Below, one piece after another: positions 36,110 to 50,948 of a stretch of DNA of 64,000 bases; positions within the stretch are counted from its first letter, which is position 1, and each line of letters starts with the position of its first letter. The notes under the pieces are model-generated. The model was not told the DNA's origin, did not search any database, and saw only the letters and a list, made by a program, of their open reading frames with translations. This DNA is from Letharia columbiana. Lineage: Eukaryota > Ascomycota > Lecanoromycetes > Lecanorales > Parmeliaceae. The position numbers were made by a program, and so were the translations under genes. The stretch lies in the NCBI RefSeq assembly GCF_014066305.1, contig NW_023501054.1, positions 1 to 64,000 on the forward strand, read 5' to 3'.

Positions 36110-36420
36110 TCGTTACGGGGAATAAAATTATAATATAAAGTTCTCTTAGCGCCGGCGAGTCGGGGAAACGACTTTATATGTAGACTTTAACATTTTTTCA
36201 AAAAATAACTATAAGACCAAATCTCGCGGCATGAGGGGCGCTGTGTAGCCCTAGCTTAGGGCTATTCGAATCTAAAAAAATGAAGAAATTCTATCAGAAA
36301 AAAAAAGCGTATTCCATTTGAATATAAAAGTTGTAATGGAATGCGCCTCCGCGCTAAGAGCTGTTCTAATGGAATGCGGCCGCATTCTCATTACACTCTA
36401 ATCTGATAAGCTCTTTTTAC
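36110..36420. other. Small unmutated island with palindromes
   Basis: About 300 bp escape RIP. It holds the stem-loop TAGCCCTA-GCT-TAGGGCTA (36246-36264), a pair of inverted ATTCCATT/AATGGAAT motifs, a repeated TAATGGAATGCG, and the perfect 16-base palindrome GAATGCGGCCGCATTC containing a NotI site. Its left part (36111-36195) is the undamaged version of 33395-33470. No open frame of useful size. Confidence 0.7.
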
Positions 36421-37370
36421 TTATATATATATAATAAGTTCTTATTATATATAATATATTAAATAATTTTTTTTTTTTTAACAAAAAAAAAAAAAAAAAA
36501 AATAATTTATTATTAAAAAATATATTTTTTTTTTTAATTTTAAAAAAAAATAATTTTATAATTAAATAAAATAAATTTAAATATAAAAATCTTAAATATA
36601 TTATAGTTAATTATAAATTTAATATTATTATACTTTTTAATTAAATTAATTCTTCTAACTCTTTAAAAAAATTAAAAAAAATTAATTATTTAATTTAATA
36701 TTTTATAAAAAAACTAAGAAAAAATTTTAATAAATAAATAATTAAAGAGTATTATAAAGAATATTATAGAGAATATTATAAAGAAAATTAAATAATAATA
36801 AAATTATTATTATTAAAATACTACTTAACTCTTTAAAAATTTTATATTATATACTTTTTATACTTTTATATTAAATTTTTATTTAATAAATAAAAACTAT
36901 TATTATAATTTAATTTATTATCTCTATTATATTAATATAATATATTAATATAATAATATAATAAGAGAATAATTTATTATAATAATTATAAGTAATTAAA
37001 TCTTTTTATAAAAAGAAATATTAAATAATATATATTAAAATAAATTAAAGTTATTTAATATCTATAGCTATTTTATTATTTAAAAATATTTATTATAATA
37101 AAAGATATTATTAATTTTTATATATATAATTATTATAAATTAATTTTTTATATTTAATATATCTTTCTAATTAAATCTATAATACTTTTTCTTTATATAT
37201 ATATATTTATATATTATATAAATTAATTTAATTTTATAATAATAGAAGTAAATTAAAAATATATAATAAGCGATTAAAATTCGATTTAATTTAGAATAGA
37301 GATTAAAATTTAATTTAATTTAAAAAAAATTAACTTTATAAATTTAATTTATATATCTTTATTTATAAAA
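36421..37370. other. Nearly pure A/T sequence
   Basis: It includes long poly-A/T runs at 36470-36560 and almost no C or G down to 37270. I see no gene, tRNA or mitochondrial-type feature. It may be an older, saturated RIP region. Confidence 0.7.
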
Positions 37371-40300
37371 ATATAATAAAATATAAAAATATAAAAATAT
37401 AGAAATATATAGAAATATAATAATATATAGAAATATAATAGTATATAGAAATATAACGATATATAATAATATAATAATATATATAAAGAAGACGATATAT
37501 ATAAATATAGAAATATTATAATATATAGAAATATTATAATATATAGAAATATTATAATATAAAGAAATATAACGATATATAGAACGAAGACGATATATAG
37601 AAATTTAATATATAGTATAGGTATAGAAATATAACGACATATAAATAAATATATATAACGTGTATAGAAATATAACGATTATATAAAATATAACGGCGTT
37701 ATAAATATAAAATATATATATAAATAAATATATAGAAATATATAATAAAATATATAGAAATCATATATAAAATATTATAATATAAAATATTATATTATAA
37801 TATATAAAATATTAATATATTAATATAATAATATAATAATATATAAGTATATATAAATATTATACGATATAAGAAATATAAGTATATAAATATAAGGCGT
37901 ATAGAAATATAACGATATATAGAAATATAATAATATATAAAAATAATAAGAATATATAGAAATATAATATATATATAAAAATAACGATATATATAAGAAA
38001 AATATAACGTATAGAAATATATAGAAATATTTAAATATTATAAATAACGATATATATAAAAATATATATAATGTATATAAATATAGACGGCGTATAGAAA
38101 TATTATAGTATATAAAAATATATTAAAATATAAATATATATAAAATGAAATATAATATATATAAAATATATAACGATATATAGAAATATAACGATATATA
38201 GAAATATAATATATAAAAATATAAATATATATAAAATATTTATAAAGATTATAATATAAATATATAAAATATATATATATATAAAAATATATATAAAGAT
38301 AATATATAGAAAGATAATAATATATATAAAGATAACGGCGTATAGAAATATGATCAACATATATAAAGATAATAATATATATAAAGATATCGACGTATAT
38401 AAAGATAACTATATATATAAATAATATATAGCGTATATAAAGATAACTATAGTATATAAAGATAACGATATATATAAATATAATAGCGTATATAAATATA
38501 TATAAGTATATATAAAAATATAAGGTATATATAAATATAATAATATATATATAAAAAAGATAATATATATAAAAAGAATAGTATATATAAAGAAGATAAT
38601 ATATAAAGAATAATAATATATAGAAATATAACGGCGTATAGAAATATAACGATATATAGAAATATAACGACGTATAGAAATATAATAATGTATATAAAGA
38701 AGACGGCGTATAGAAATATTACGATATATAGAAATATTACGATATATAGAAATATTATAATATATATAAATATTACGATATATAAGAAAGAAGATAATAT
38801 TTAAAAAGATAACGATATATAAAAATATAATAAGTATATAGAAATATAAAAGTATATAAAATTATAATAGTATATAAGAATATAAAAATATATAAAAATA
38901 TAATAGTATATATAAAGAAGATAATATATAGAAAAATAAAAATATATATAAAGAAGATAATATATATAAAGAAGATAAAATATATAATAATAATAATATA
39001 TATAAAGAAGATAGTATATAGAAATATAATATATATATATAAAAAAGATAATATATAGAAATATAATAATATATAAAAAGAAGATAATATATATAATAAT
39101 TATAAGATATATATAAAAGATAAGATATAGAAATAGAATAATATATAAAAAGAAAATAATATATATAAAAATAATAATATATAAATATATTAAGATAATA
39201 TAAATAAGATTAATAATATATATAAAGATAATATTATAAATATAGAAGATAATATATATAGTTATAATAATATATAAAAATATATTAATATATAAAAAGA
39301 AGATAGTATATAAAAAGAAGATAGTATATAAAAATATAATAATATATATAAAGAAGATAATAAATAGAAATATAATAATATATATAAAGAAGATAATATA
39401 TATAAAAAAAAATAAAAAAAAGACGATATATAGAAAGAAGATAGTATATATAAAGAAAATAATATAAAGAAATAAAATAATATATAGAAAGAAGATAATA
39501 TATAGAAAGAAGTTAATATATATAAAGAAAATAGTATATAAAAAGAAAATAATATATATAAAGAAAATAGCGTATAGAAATATAATAATATATATAAAGA
39601 TAATAATATATAGAAATATAACTGCGTAAATAAAGAAGACGATATATAGAAATATAACGATGTATAAAAATATTACGACGTATAGAAATATTTAACGATA
39701 TATATAAAGATATTAATATATATAAAGATATCGACGTATATAAACTTATAAAGATATCGATGTATATAAAGATATCGATATATATAAAGAAGATAATATA
39801 TATAAAGAAATATATATAGAAATATAACGGCGTATATATAAAAATATAATATATAGAAATATAACGTGCGTATAGAAATATAATAATATATAAAGAAGAC
39901 GCGTATAGAAATATTACGATATATAGAAATATTATAATATATAGAAATATTATAATATATAGAAATATTATAATATATAGAAAGAAGATAATATTTAGAA
40001 AGATAACGATATATAAAATATAATAATATATAGAAATATAAAAGTATATAAAATTATAATAATATATAAGAATATAATAGTGTATAAAAATATAATAATA
40101 TATATAAAGAAGTTAATATATAGAAAAATAATAATATATATAAAGAAGATAATATATATAAAGAAGATAAAATATATAATAATAATAATATATATAAAGA
40201 AGATAGTATATAGAAATATAATAATAAATAGAAATATAGTGATATATAAAAATATAAAAATATATATAAAATATAATAATATATAAAAAGAAGATAATAT

Positions 40301-40375
40301 ATATAATAATAATAATATATATAAAGAAGATAATATATAGAAATATAATAATATATAGAAGAATTATAATTTATA
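37371..40375 (+). repeat. Degenerate 18-bp minisatellite array, block 1
   Basis: Units resemble TATATAGAAATATAACGA, with TATATAAAGAAGATAATA-type variants of 17-20 bp, repeated for about 3 kb. Higher-order similarity links 38630-38900 with 39600-40100. Open frames in either strand here (such as 38103-38360 minus and 40080-40286 plus) follow from the six-codon period and a lack of certain stops. Their Ile/Tyr/Lys-only products are not credible proteins. Confidence 0.9.
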
Positions 40376-40780
40376 AAAATATTTATTATTATTATTATTA
40401 TTATTACTATTTTAAATTTTAATTCTAAAATTATTAAAATATTTAATATTTAATTTATTTTTTTTAAACTATTAAAGTAACTAATATATTATTTTAATAA
40501 TAGATTTTATATTATCTATATTATCTATAAACTTCTTTAAATATTTAAATTCTAATTTAAATAAAATAAATTACTTATTAATTACTTTTCTATTAATTAT
40601 ATTTAAATCTATTATTATTCTTTATAATTATAGAAATAAAGTTAACTTTATTAATATTAACTTTATAATCTATATTAATCTCTTATAATATTCTCTTATA
40701 TTAAATCTATTAATAGTTTATTATTATTTTTATAATCTTTTAAAAGATTTAAATTTAATTTAATTTAATATAATATTATA
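40376..40780. other. AT-rich spacer between 18-bp arrays
   Basis: It begins with a (TTA)n run at about 40383-40408 and is otherwise AT-rich with no recognised feature. Confidence 0.7.
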
Positions 40781-41580
40781 TAAAAAAGAAATATTATATA
40801 AAAAAGAAATAATATATATAGATATAATAATATATATAAAAGAAATAATATATATAAAGATAATAGTAAATATAAAGAAGACGACGTATATTAAGAAGAT
40901 AGCGTATATAAAGAAAACGATATATAGAAATTTAATAATATATATAAAGAAGACGATATATAAAGATATAATAATATATATAAAGAAATAAGCGTATATA
41001 AAGATAATAACGTATATAAATTTAATAGTATATATAAAGAAGACAATATATAGAGATATAATAATATATATAAAGATAACGACGTATAGAAAGATAACGA
41101 CGTATATAAAGATATCGACGTATATTAAAGATATCGACGTATATAAAAAATAACGATATATATAAAGATAACGATATATAGAAATATTATAATATATAGA
41201 AAGATAATAACGTATATAAAGAAGATAACGGCGTATATAAAGAGATAATATATATAAAGATAACGACGTATATAAAGATATTAACGTATATAAAGATAAT
41301 ATATATAAAAAAGATATATATATAAAGATAATATATAGAAATATTATAACGTATATAAAGATAACGACGTATATAAAGATAATAACGTATATAAAGATAA
41401 CGACGTATAGAAATATAACATATAGAAATATAACGAGTATATAGAAATATAACGATATATAGAAATATAATAATATATATAAATAGATAAGACGATATAG
41501 ATAGATATAATAATATATATAAATATAATAATATATAAAAGAGATAATATATAAAAATAAGATAGTATATATAAATATAA
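40781..41580 (+). repeat. Degenerate 18-bp minisatellite array, block 2
   Basis: The unit family is the same as in 37371-40375, with more AAAGATA(A/T)CGACGTATAT-type units that keep CpG. Confidence 0.9.
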
Positions 41581-42130
41581 TTTTTACTATAAACGATATT
41601 CTTTTTTCTATTAAGATTATTATTATTTAGATTAATTAATAAAAAGTATATAAGAAAATAGAGAGTATTTTAAAAAGATAGAAAAATAAGTAATAGAAGA
41701 TTAATATAAAGAATCGCTATAAGCGAATAATCTCTATTATTTATAAATAGTTATTTAAAGAAGTAAATTAAGTTATTATCTAGAATAACTTATAGATATA
41801 CTTCTACGCTATCGATTTAATTAATATTATATTATCTATTAATCTCGCTATCGTCTATTAATAATCTTAATTAATATTAATTATTTAATATTCTATAAAG
41901 AAAATTATTAATAATTATTTATTATTAATTTAAAGTTTAATAATTATAATTTAGAAGCGACTTAAATAATCTTAATTAATTAAATTATATTATTTTAATA
42001 TTTTCTATTTTATAGAAATTAGAATTAGAGTTATAGAATAATTATTTCTATTATTTTAAAGTAAAGTATCTTTTATAGCGCTTTAATTAATTAAGAGATA
42101 AGTATATTAAATAATTATAAAGAAATTATA
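41581..42130. other. RIP-mutated sequence, no gene seen
   Basis: Residual CG is scattered. TAATAATTATTTATT-type runs occur near 41910. No frame stands out. Confidence 0.5.
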
Positions 42131-42925
42131 TTATTTATATATTTAATTACTTATAATACTTACTTATAGTAATTACTTACTTATAATACTTACTTACTTA
42201 TAATACTTACTTATTTATAATACTTACTTATCTATAATACTTATTTACTTACTTATTTATAATACTTATTTACTTATAATACTTACTTACTTATAATACT
42301 TATTTACTTATAATACTTACTTTCTTATAATACTTACTTACTTATAATACTTACTTTCTTATAATACTTACTTATATATAATACTTACTTATAATACTTA
42401 TTTACTTACTTACTTATTTATAATACTTATTTATATATAATACTTACTTATAATATACTTACTTACTTACTTATAATACTTACTTATTTATTTATAATAC
42501 TTATTTATATATAATACTTACTTATAATACTTACTTACTTACTTACTTATAATACTTATTTACTTATAATACTTATTTATATATAATATTTACTTATAAT
42601 ACTTACTTTCTTATAATACTTACTTACGTATAATACTTACTTATAATACTTACTTACTTATTTATAATACTTACTTACTTACTTATAATACTTACTTACT
42701 TACTTATAATACTTACTTATTTTACTTATACTTATAATACTTATTTATATATAATACTTACTTATTTACTTATATTACTTTACTTATAATACTTATTTAT
42801 ATAATATTTACTTATAATACTTACTTACTTATAATACTTATTTATATATAATACTTACTTATAATACTTACTTACTTACTTATAATACTTACTTACTTAC
42901 TTATAATACTTACTTACTTATTTAT
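42131..42925 (+). repeat. Strand-asymmetric CTTA/ATAATACTTA minisatellite
   Basis: Units are CTTATAATACTTA followed by one to three TTAC or TTAT steps, so the period varies around 17-21 bp. For nearly 800 bases the plus strand has C but almost no G (a TTACGTATAATAC near 42623 is an exception). No CpA or TpG step is present, so there are no RIP targets left. It is not a known telomere repeat. Confidence 0.9.
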
Positions 42926-44679
42926 ATTATTATAATAATACTTTAATATCTATAACTCGATATCGAGCTATTACTTTTAAAGATCTACGATTTAAATCTA
43001 ACTATAGTTAAAAAACTTCTAAAAAAAAAAAATATAGACTTTATTCTAAAGAACTATATTAATTATATAATATATTTTAATTAATAAAATTATTTTTCTA
43101 CGATTATTCTAATATATATATATTATAGAATATAAATATATATATATATTAATAGTCGAGTTTTTTATAAGTAATATTCTTAATTATTAGACTATATAGA
43201 CTAGTTATTATTTCGAAGACTACTTTACTATATAAATTACGAATAAAAATTTAGCCTCTTAATATATCTATCTATATCGACGTATATTCTATAATCTATA
43301 TATATATATAGCTTTATCTATAAGTTATATTTATTATAATAAGTAGATTTAACTATTATAAAGTAAATATAAGTATTAAATAAAGTATTTATACGCTAGT
43401 AGTTAAGCGAGCTTCTTTATTTCTAATTAATCTAATATCTCTAATTTAAGATCGCTTAATTTTAAACTTAAGCGATAAATAGTAATATATATAAATATTA
43501 AAGTCTATAAGTATAAAGCTTCTATAATTATTATAAAGTTATTATTATTAATTAAAAAGTAGACTATAATTAAGATAAATAATTTTAAAATCTTTAATTA
43601 AATATTACTTTATTAATATTAAGTTAATTTATATAATTTCGAACTCTAAATTATATTATAGAATACGCGCTATAATTTATTCTCTTTAGAATTTAAATTA
43701 ATTATCTTAATATAAAGTAATAGTATAAAATAGACGAAAATAAAAAATAAAAAATAGAAAATAAAAAATAAATTTTCGATAATTAATTCTCTACTTTAAA
43801 TAGATTATTATAGTTTATATAATAAGAGACTATAATATATAAAATAGAAAGACTTAAAAGCTATATTAAGAAAAATAAAGTTATATTAAAAGAAGATAGA
43901 TATCTTTAATTATCTTAAGATATTATTTTATATATATTTTATATACTCTTTTTATTTTAGAATTATTAGATCTTAATTAAATTATTAAATCTTAATTAAT
44001 TAAAATTTATATCTTAATCTTATATATAAGAAAAGCTTATTATTATATATATAGTCTATATTATTATCTATTATTATTAAACTTAATTAAATAAAAGTTT
44101 AAAAAAGAGATTTTAAATCTTTACTCGATATAGTATATTCGATATAAAAATTATTTATCTAAATTAGAGTTCTCGAATAAGATTAAGAGATATTCTTTTT
44201 AATTCGATATTATTTAATTTAATTCTTTAGAATATAATTTTAAAAAACTCTTCTTATAATTAAGACTCTTCTTATTATCTCTATATCGCTATTTATATAA
44301 ATCGCTAGATTATATATTATTATAGCGTCGAGTTAATTAAAATTAAATTTATATCTTCTTTCTCTATTTAATACTCTATCTTCGCTTTATTTAAGTATTT
44401 AATATCTATATAAATAAATTAGAATAGAAGAAGAGTTAGTAATATTTTACGAGTTTATAATAGAAGATCTTTATCTATTCTTTTCTCATATTTCGAATAA
44501 TATACTTTTACTTAATCTTCTTACTAGCGATAATAAATAGAATATAATAAAACTTTAAAAGAATATACTTTCGCTTATCGCTTTATTTATTATTCTTATT
44601 AAAGAGAAAGATAGCTATTTTTTATAGTATCTTAAACTTTAAAGCGTTATTATTATTAATAGCGAGATTCTTTTTATAT
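42926..44679. other. RIP-mutated sequence left of copy B
   Basis: Composition is like copy B, so it may be the part of the duplication whose copy A partner lies outside the window. TATACTTTTACTTA/TATACTTTCGCTTA (about 44500 and 44566) hint at a short local duplication. No frame recognised. Confidence 0.5.
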
Positions 44680-47600
44680 AATTCTTTAAAAGAATTATAA
44701 TAGAGAAAGATATTAGTTCTCTATATAATAATAGCTAGCTTTCTTAATTATCTATTAAAATTTATTTAGATAAATTCTTTTTTAATAATATTATATTATA
44801 AGCGATAAAGTATAATATAAGTAATCGTAATTAAGATACGCTCTTATTTTTCGACGACTAAAGTTTATAATAGCTATTCTATTAAACGTTTAATAAATTA
44901 TAAATTTACTTTAAAAGATTTAATCTTTATCTAAATTAAATAACTTTTATATTTATAATATAAGACTTTATTATTAAAGAGTATTTAAATCTAATACTAT
45001 TTTCTTTATCGAAGTTACTTTTAATTAATAAGATTCTTAAATTAATAATAATTATAATCTCTTAAGACGATTTAAAATTCTAGATCTTATTAAGTATTAT
45101 TTATATCGAGATTCTCTCTTCTATTTTAGAAAAGTACGCCTTTTTAATATAGATTAAAAGTATTAATATAGTACTTAAGAAGTCAAAGCGCTATAATTAT
45201 TAAACTCGTTATATTTTAAAAAACTTATCTATATTAATACTTAAATTAAATCTACTTAAATATCTAAATAAACTTATTTATATTAAATTATAGAAATTAA
45301 TAGAAGAATTAAATTAAGACTTAATAGATATAAAAAGATATATTAATAAGTCGATCGTAAATAACTCTTTAAGCTTATAATATGAGTTTATCTTATATTA
45401 TATTTATAATCTTCTTTATAATTTAAATCTCTTCTTATATCGACTATAAGTTCTATTAAGCTTTTTAAAGTATATAATTTATTTAAGTCTTATAATAAAG
45501 ATAGATTTTAATAATATACTCGATATTATAACTAATTAATTATACTATTATAATCGCGATTTAATAAATATTTAAATTAAGAATAAGCTTTTCTAGATTT
45601 AAAGAGATAAAAGAATAGATCTTAATAGCGTTAAAGATATTCTTTTAAAAGCTATAGAGCTAAATATAGAGAATATCTCCGCGTATTAAGATAAATTCTT
45701 TATTAAAAATAAATATTAAGTTTAAGATTTATTTTAATAATATAGAAGTATAGAAGATATAAACTTCGCGATTATAATTCTTATATATAATATTAATATA
45801 AGATTAAACGTAGTATTCGCGAAAGAAGAATACTTATAATATTTATTCGCTTAAAGCGATTTAGACGATTCTTAAAAGACTTATAATAATATAAATAGAT
45901 TATTTTCTTATCGATATCGATATAAAGATAATTCTTAAAAATATAATAAAGATTTAATTTCTTAATAAATTACTTATCGAACTTAATAAGATAATTAAAA
46001 AGACTTTTCTCTCGAATTTTATACTATTATTTTATCTCTTTAATATTAAAGAAAATCTAATAATCTCGATAAAGTTAAAGCGTAGAACTTTTTTAACTTT
46101 TATATTAATCTCTTTTTAGATATTCTCTAAAAGAGAAAAAGAAAGAAAATATAAGATAGCTATCGTTAATTAATATTATACGCTATTAATATTATAAATT
46201 TTTATATAAAAAACGCTAGCTATAAGCTTCGCTACTTTTAGACTATATAATATCTTCTTAACTATATTAACTAAATCGACTCAATCTATTATTAAAAAAA
46301 TAATTTTATTTATTTAAACTATTAGCTCTTAATTAATTACGCTCTAAAATTAAATTCTAATAATAAATAAATAAGAGAAGATAATATAGACGCTTAAATC
46401 GAATATATTTATTATATATTCGAAATAATAATAGATAATATTACGAATATCGAAAGAGGGTAAAAATTTATTTTAATTTATAATTTCGATAAGACGCTAA
46501 TTCTTTATATAAAGATTACTTTTAACGTTATAAATAGCTAATAAATAAGAATTAAAGTTAATCTTATTTTAAGCGAAGATAAAAGAGTTTATAAAGTTTA
46601 AGAAGCTATTATAATTAAAGTTAACTTAAATTAAACTAAGTATAAACTCGTTAATATAAAAATAAATCTTAGAAGATATAGACGATATAGAGAATATATT
46701 AATAATTATCTCTTATAGCTACTTTATAATAGAAGCTTTTTATAATAAGATCTTATAATTTTAAAGAAGATTAGATTATTTAAGTATATTTATCTTATTA
46801 AGCGAATACTTTTAAATAGCTTTAAGATCGACGTGCTCGCCTTTATACTTCTTTATATATTAAACTTAATCGCGATAATAGATAGAATTTTTATATTCTT
46901 AAAAAGCCGTTAATTATTCGATAATCTTTTTCGCGATTTTAATATAATATTACTTATCGAATAGTATAAGCTTAAACTCGATTAGATAATCTCTATTTAG
47001 AGAGTTATCGAGTAACGAGTTCTTTTTTTCTTATTCTTATTCTTATTCTCATTCTTATTCTTATTTTTATTCTTATTCTTATCGAAATCGACTAATAAAG
47101 CGTTAAGACCGTTATCGATACTCTTTAAAGTCTATTAATTCGCGTCGGACTAAATAGGCATCTTACTTATTTTTCTTTATTTCTCGAGTATAATAAGTAT
47201 TTTTACTCTCGAAGAGATTAAAGCCGAGCGCTTTAAGAGTAGATTCTATTAAAATCTCGAAGAAGAAAGAGTTAGCTATAAACTTACTAGCTCTTACTTT
47301 ATAATAAAAAAATCTTAATTCTAATTATATTAATTTATATTTAATATTAAAAATATAGTAAGAGAAGAATTAATAAATATATAAGTAGAAGATTAATTTA
47401 TCTTTAAGATTAAGAGAGTAAATTTTAAGAAAGAAAAGGCTAGTCGCGAATATATTAACTCTTTCTTTAATATAATAAAACTTAAATTCTAATTACTTTA
47501 TTCTATAATTATAATTAAAAATATATTTAAAAAAAAGTTAAGAAATAATAAAGTAGAAGATTAATATATCTTAATAAATAAAATAAAGAATTTAAAGATA

Positions 47601-50600
47601 GAATAAGTAATTAATATAGGTTCGTTATTTAGATATAAAGAGAGCTATTAATTTAGAATATACTCGATATTATTAATTAGATATTAATTATTATTAATAA
47701 TAAAAGAGCTAGTCGTTTAAAGATCTACGCGACTATTATTATAATTATTATTAAATTTAAAATCTTAATATAACGTTATAGAACTTTAGCTAAATAAAGA
47801 ATTCGCTATATTTAGAGTTAATATAAAAATAGATTTAATTAATTAATCTTCGCTATAGCTACTTTTATTATTTAAATTAATTTTAACTATATTATTATAT
47901 ATATAAATATTATCTACTTACTTCTACTTAAAATCTTTAATAAAATTAAGATTAATAAGATATAAATTAAGCTTTAAGAGTATAGATAAAGAATTTAAAT
48001 CTTAGTTAATCTAGTTTAAAACTTTATTTTATTATATTTATTAAATAGAGAAAGAGAATAATATATTAAACGCGTTCGATAAAATCGATACTATTAAACG
48101 CGATCTTAAATCTACTATCTTTTATAAATTTTAATTATTATCGAAGATTAAGAAAGCGATTATTTATAATAAGGATTTAATATAAATAATATTATATTTA
48201 AATAAGATAAACGCTATAAATAGATAGTATAGATAGATAATATAAGTAAATAATATAGATAGAGATAATATTTTAATAATAAAAGATATATAAAGAATCG
48301 AATAGATAATTTAAAGAGAGACTAAGCGAGTAATATAATATATCTTTATAATTCTCTAAGAATTATTTTCTAAATCTTATCTCTAGTAATTAGATATTCT
48401 AGATAAAATAATAATTAAGTAGAAATATTATTAAATATAATTAGTTTAATCTCTAAGTCTATTAAAATGCTCTATTTATAATAATATTTATAAAGATTAT
48501 AATTAAAATTTCGAATAAGAAAAGACTTATAATTTAAGTCGAAATTTATATTTAATTATATATATAATTTAAGAAATAAAGAATAATATAATAAAACGCT
48601 TATTTCTCTTATTAATCTAAGAAATAAAGAATAATATAATAAAACGCTTATCTCTCTTATTCTTTATCGTCTATTTAAATATTAATAATAATTTTCTTTA
48701 AATTAAATTTAATCGCTAATAAATATAAAGAGATTAATCGCTACGTTATATTAACTCGATATATTACTTAACTTCTATAAAACTATATTAAAATTACGCG
48801 TTATATATAAGTAAATAACTTATAATAAGAATATTAATCTTTATAATATATAAATTTAATTATAATAATAATAAAAGTTATAAACTTAATACGCTATATT
48901 AGACTAGACGTAATAGCTTTTATAATTATAATATATTAATATTTATATATTTTATATTAATTAATAGCTAATAATAAGCTATTTATCTTAACTACGAATA
49001 TTAAGAATTAATAAAGAGAGTTTATTAATAGAAATCTATCTTATACTCGTAATTAAGCTATCTTTAATATTACGTAATTAATATCTAAGAGTTTATAGAT
49101 TTATATTATTTAATAAGATAAAGTTTTAATTAGAATTAAGATATAATTAATAATATAATAAAATATACTTAAGCGTAAGTAGTTAAATAAATTATAGATA
49201 ATATTAGATATTATTATTATTATTTAGAAAAAGAGTTTTTCGCGAAAGAAGCTTTAAAAGATTAGATCTTATATTATTAAGATTTAGCTAATTACGAGCT
49301 TAATAATTTTTTAAAATTTAAATCTTATCTAATTAAGATCTAAATTATAGACTTAACGCTCTTTTTATTATTCGCGTATTAGAAAATTATTAATATTTCT
49401 ACGCTAAGTCTTTATAGATTAACGCTAACTCTATCTCGATAGTTATTCTTAATAATTATTTATTAAAATAGTATATTATTTAATTACGCGTATCTAATAC
49501 TTCTAATAATTAATATTTTTCGACTATTATATCTCTTTATCTTATATATATTCTAACTTAAGTTTTATATTATAATATAATTAAGTAAATTAAATAATAA
49601 TAAATTAAGATTAAGATATAAGTTTTATTATAGCGCTTTTATAAATAAAAGTATAACGCTAATTCTTATTATTTATTTATAGATTTAACTAATTATAATA
49701 ATAGAATTTTATATAAATATTATCGCTTACTTTAATTAAGTATATATTAAATAAAATAAATATATTTCTTAACTTATATAAATAACGTTCTTTTAATAAT
49801 AGTTAATAATATAAATTTAATCTTAAATAATACGTTTAGCTAGATTAGAAATTCTATCTTTTTTAATTAATCGTTATATTATAATAAAGTAAAAATTTTT
49901 AAATATAAATATATTTAAGTTTAAGAATATAATTAAAGCTCTTTTAAATAATTTATTTATCTTAGCGATAAAAGATTAATTACTTTATTTATAATATAAA
50001 TATTCGCTAGCTAATATAGACGTAATTAGAAAATATCTTAAGAATATTAAGAATTAAAGTATTTAAAGAGTTAAAGAAAAGTAATATCTCTATTATAAAG
50101 TCGACTAGATTAAAATCGAAGGCTATTTATTAATATCTTATACGCTTTATTAAAAGATATCTATTAATACTATTAATAGATTTTATAATAAATAAAAAGA
50201 GAAAGATTAAAAGAGTAGCGATAGATATATTTATAAAAAAGATTAAAGTTAAAGCTAAATTAGATAAAGCGAAGAAGAAAAAAATAAAGTAGAAATTAAA
50301 ATAAGATAATATCTTAAAATTACATCGCTAAGCGATTAACTATAAATACGCTAATAGAGATTATATATTAATAAAGATTTAATAATTAATAACTTAATAA
50401 AGAAGAATAATATCTCGATATATAATACTCTTAATTCGCTTTTTACTAATATTAAGAAGTTTAAATCTATTTATATAATCTTTATCGCTTTAACGCTAAA
50501 TATATTTAAAAATCTAGATAAAAATATTTAAAGCTTTACTCTATAATAAGATATAATAAGATAAAAATTTAATAATATTATATAATTATATTTATAATAA

Positions 50601-50948
50601 TATTATATATAAAGAAATTATATATAAATAAGAATCTAGATAAAAACGTTTAAAGCTTTATTTTATAATAAGACGTAATAAGATAGAGATTTAATAATAT
50701 TATATAATTATATCTATAGTAATATTATATATAAAGAAATTATTAATATTATCTACGATCTATTATATAATATATAATAAAATATTATTAATTTCTAATA
50801 TCTATTATTTAAATTCTTTTCTCTCTAATATCTATTACTTAAATCCTTTTCTTCCCCTCCGCTTAATATCTATTATTAAAATTCTTCTTATTATTTTATA
50901 AAATTAATAATTCTCTAATAAAGAGTTAAGCTTAAACTCTTTCTCTAG

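Larger units (their letters stand above)
30246..36110. repeat. Decayed repeat family with tRNA-like sequences
   Basis: Several diverged copies of a unit of about 0.7-1.1 kb follow one another. Shared marks are a CTCGCTTAAT/CTCGCTTATTTTTT box, ATATTAATAGTAAAAATATAA, a TATTATTATTAATCATTTTT box, then a minus-strand tRNA 3'-half-like sequence, an A-rich run and a hairpin. A TTCTCTTAGCG block follows further on. Copies differ in indels as well as RIP-type changes, so the family is old. Confidence 0.75.

Noticed and set aside
38103..40286. Open frames at 38103-38360 (minus) and 40080-40286 (plus)
   Set aside because: They are translations of the 18-bp minisatellite, made almost only of Ile, Tyr, Lys, Phe and Asn, with no conserved phase between units.
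36421..41580. Mitochondrial DNA fragment
   Set aside because: It has extreme A/T content but no tRNA, rRNA or recognisable mitochondrial reading frame; simple arrays explain it.
42131..42925. Telomere or subtelomere repeat
   Set aside because: The unit is CTTATAATACTTA-like with variable period, not TTAGGG or another known telomere motif, and it lies inside the contig.
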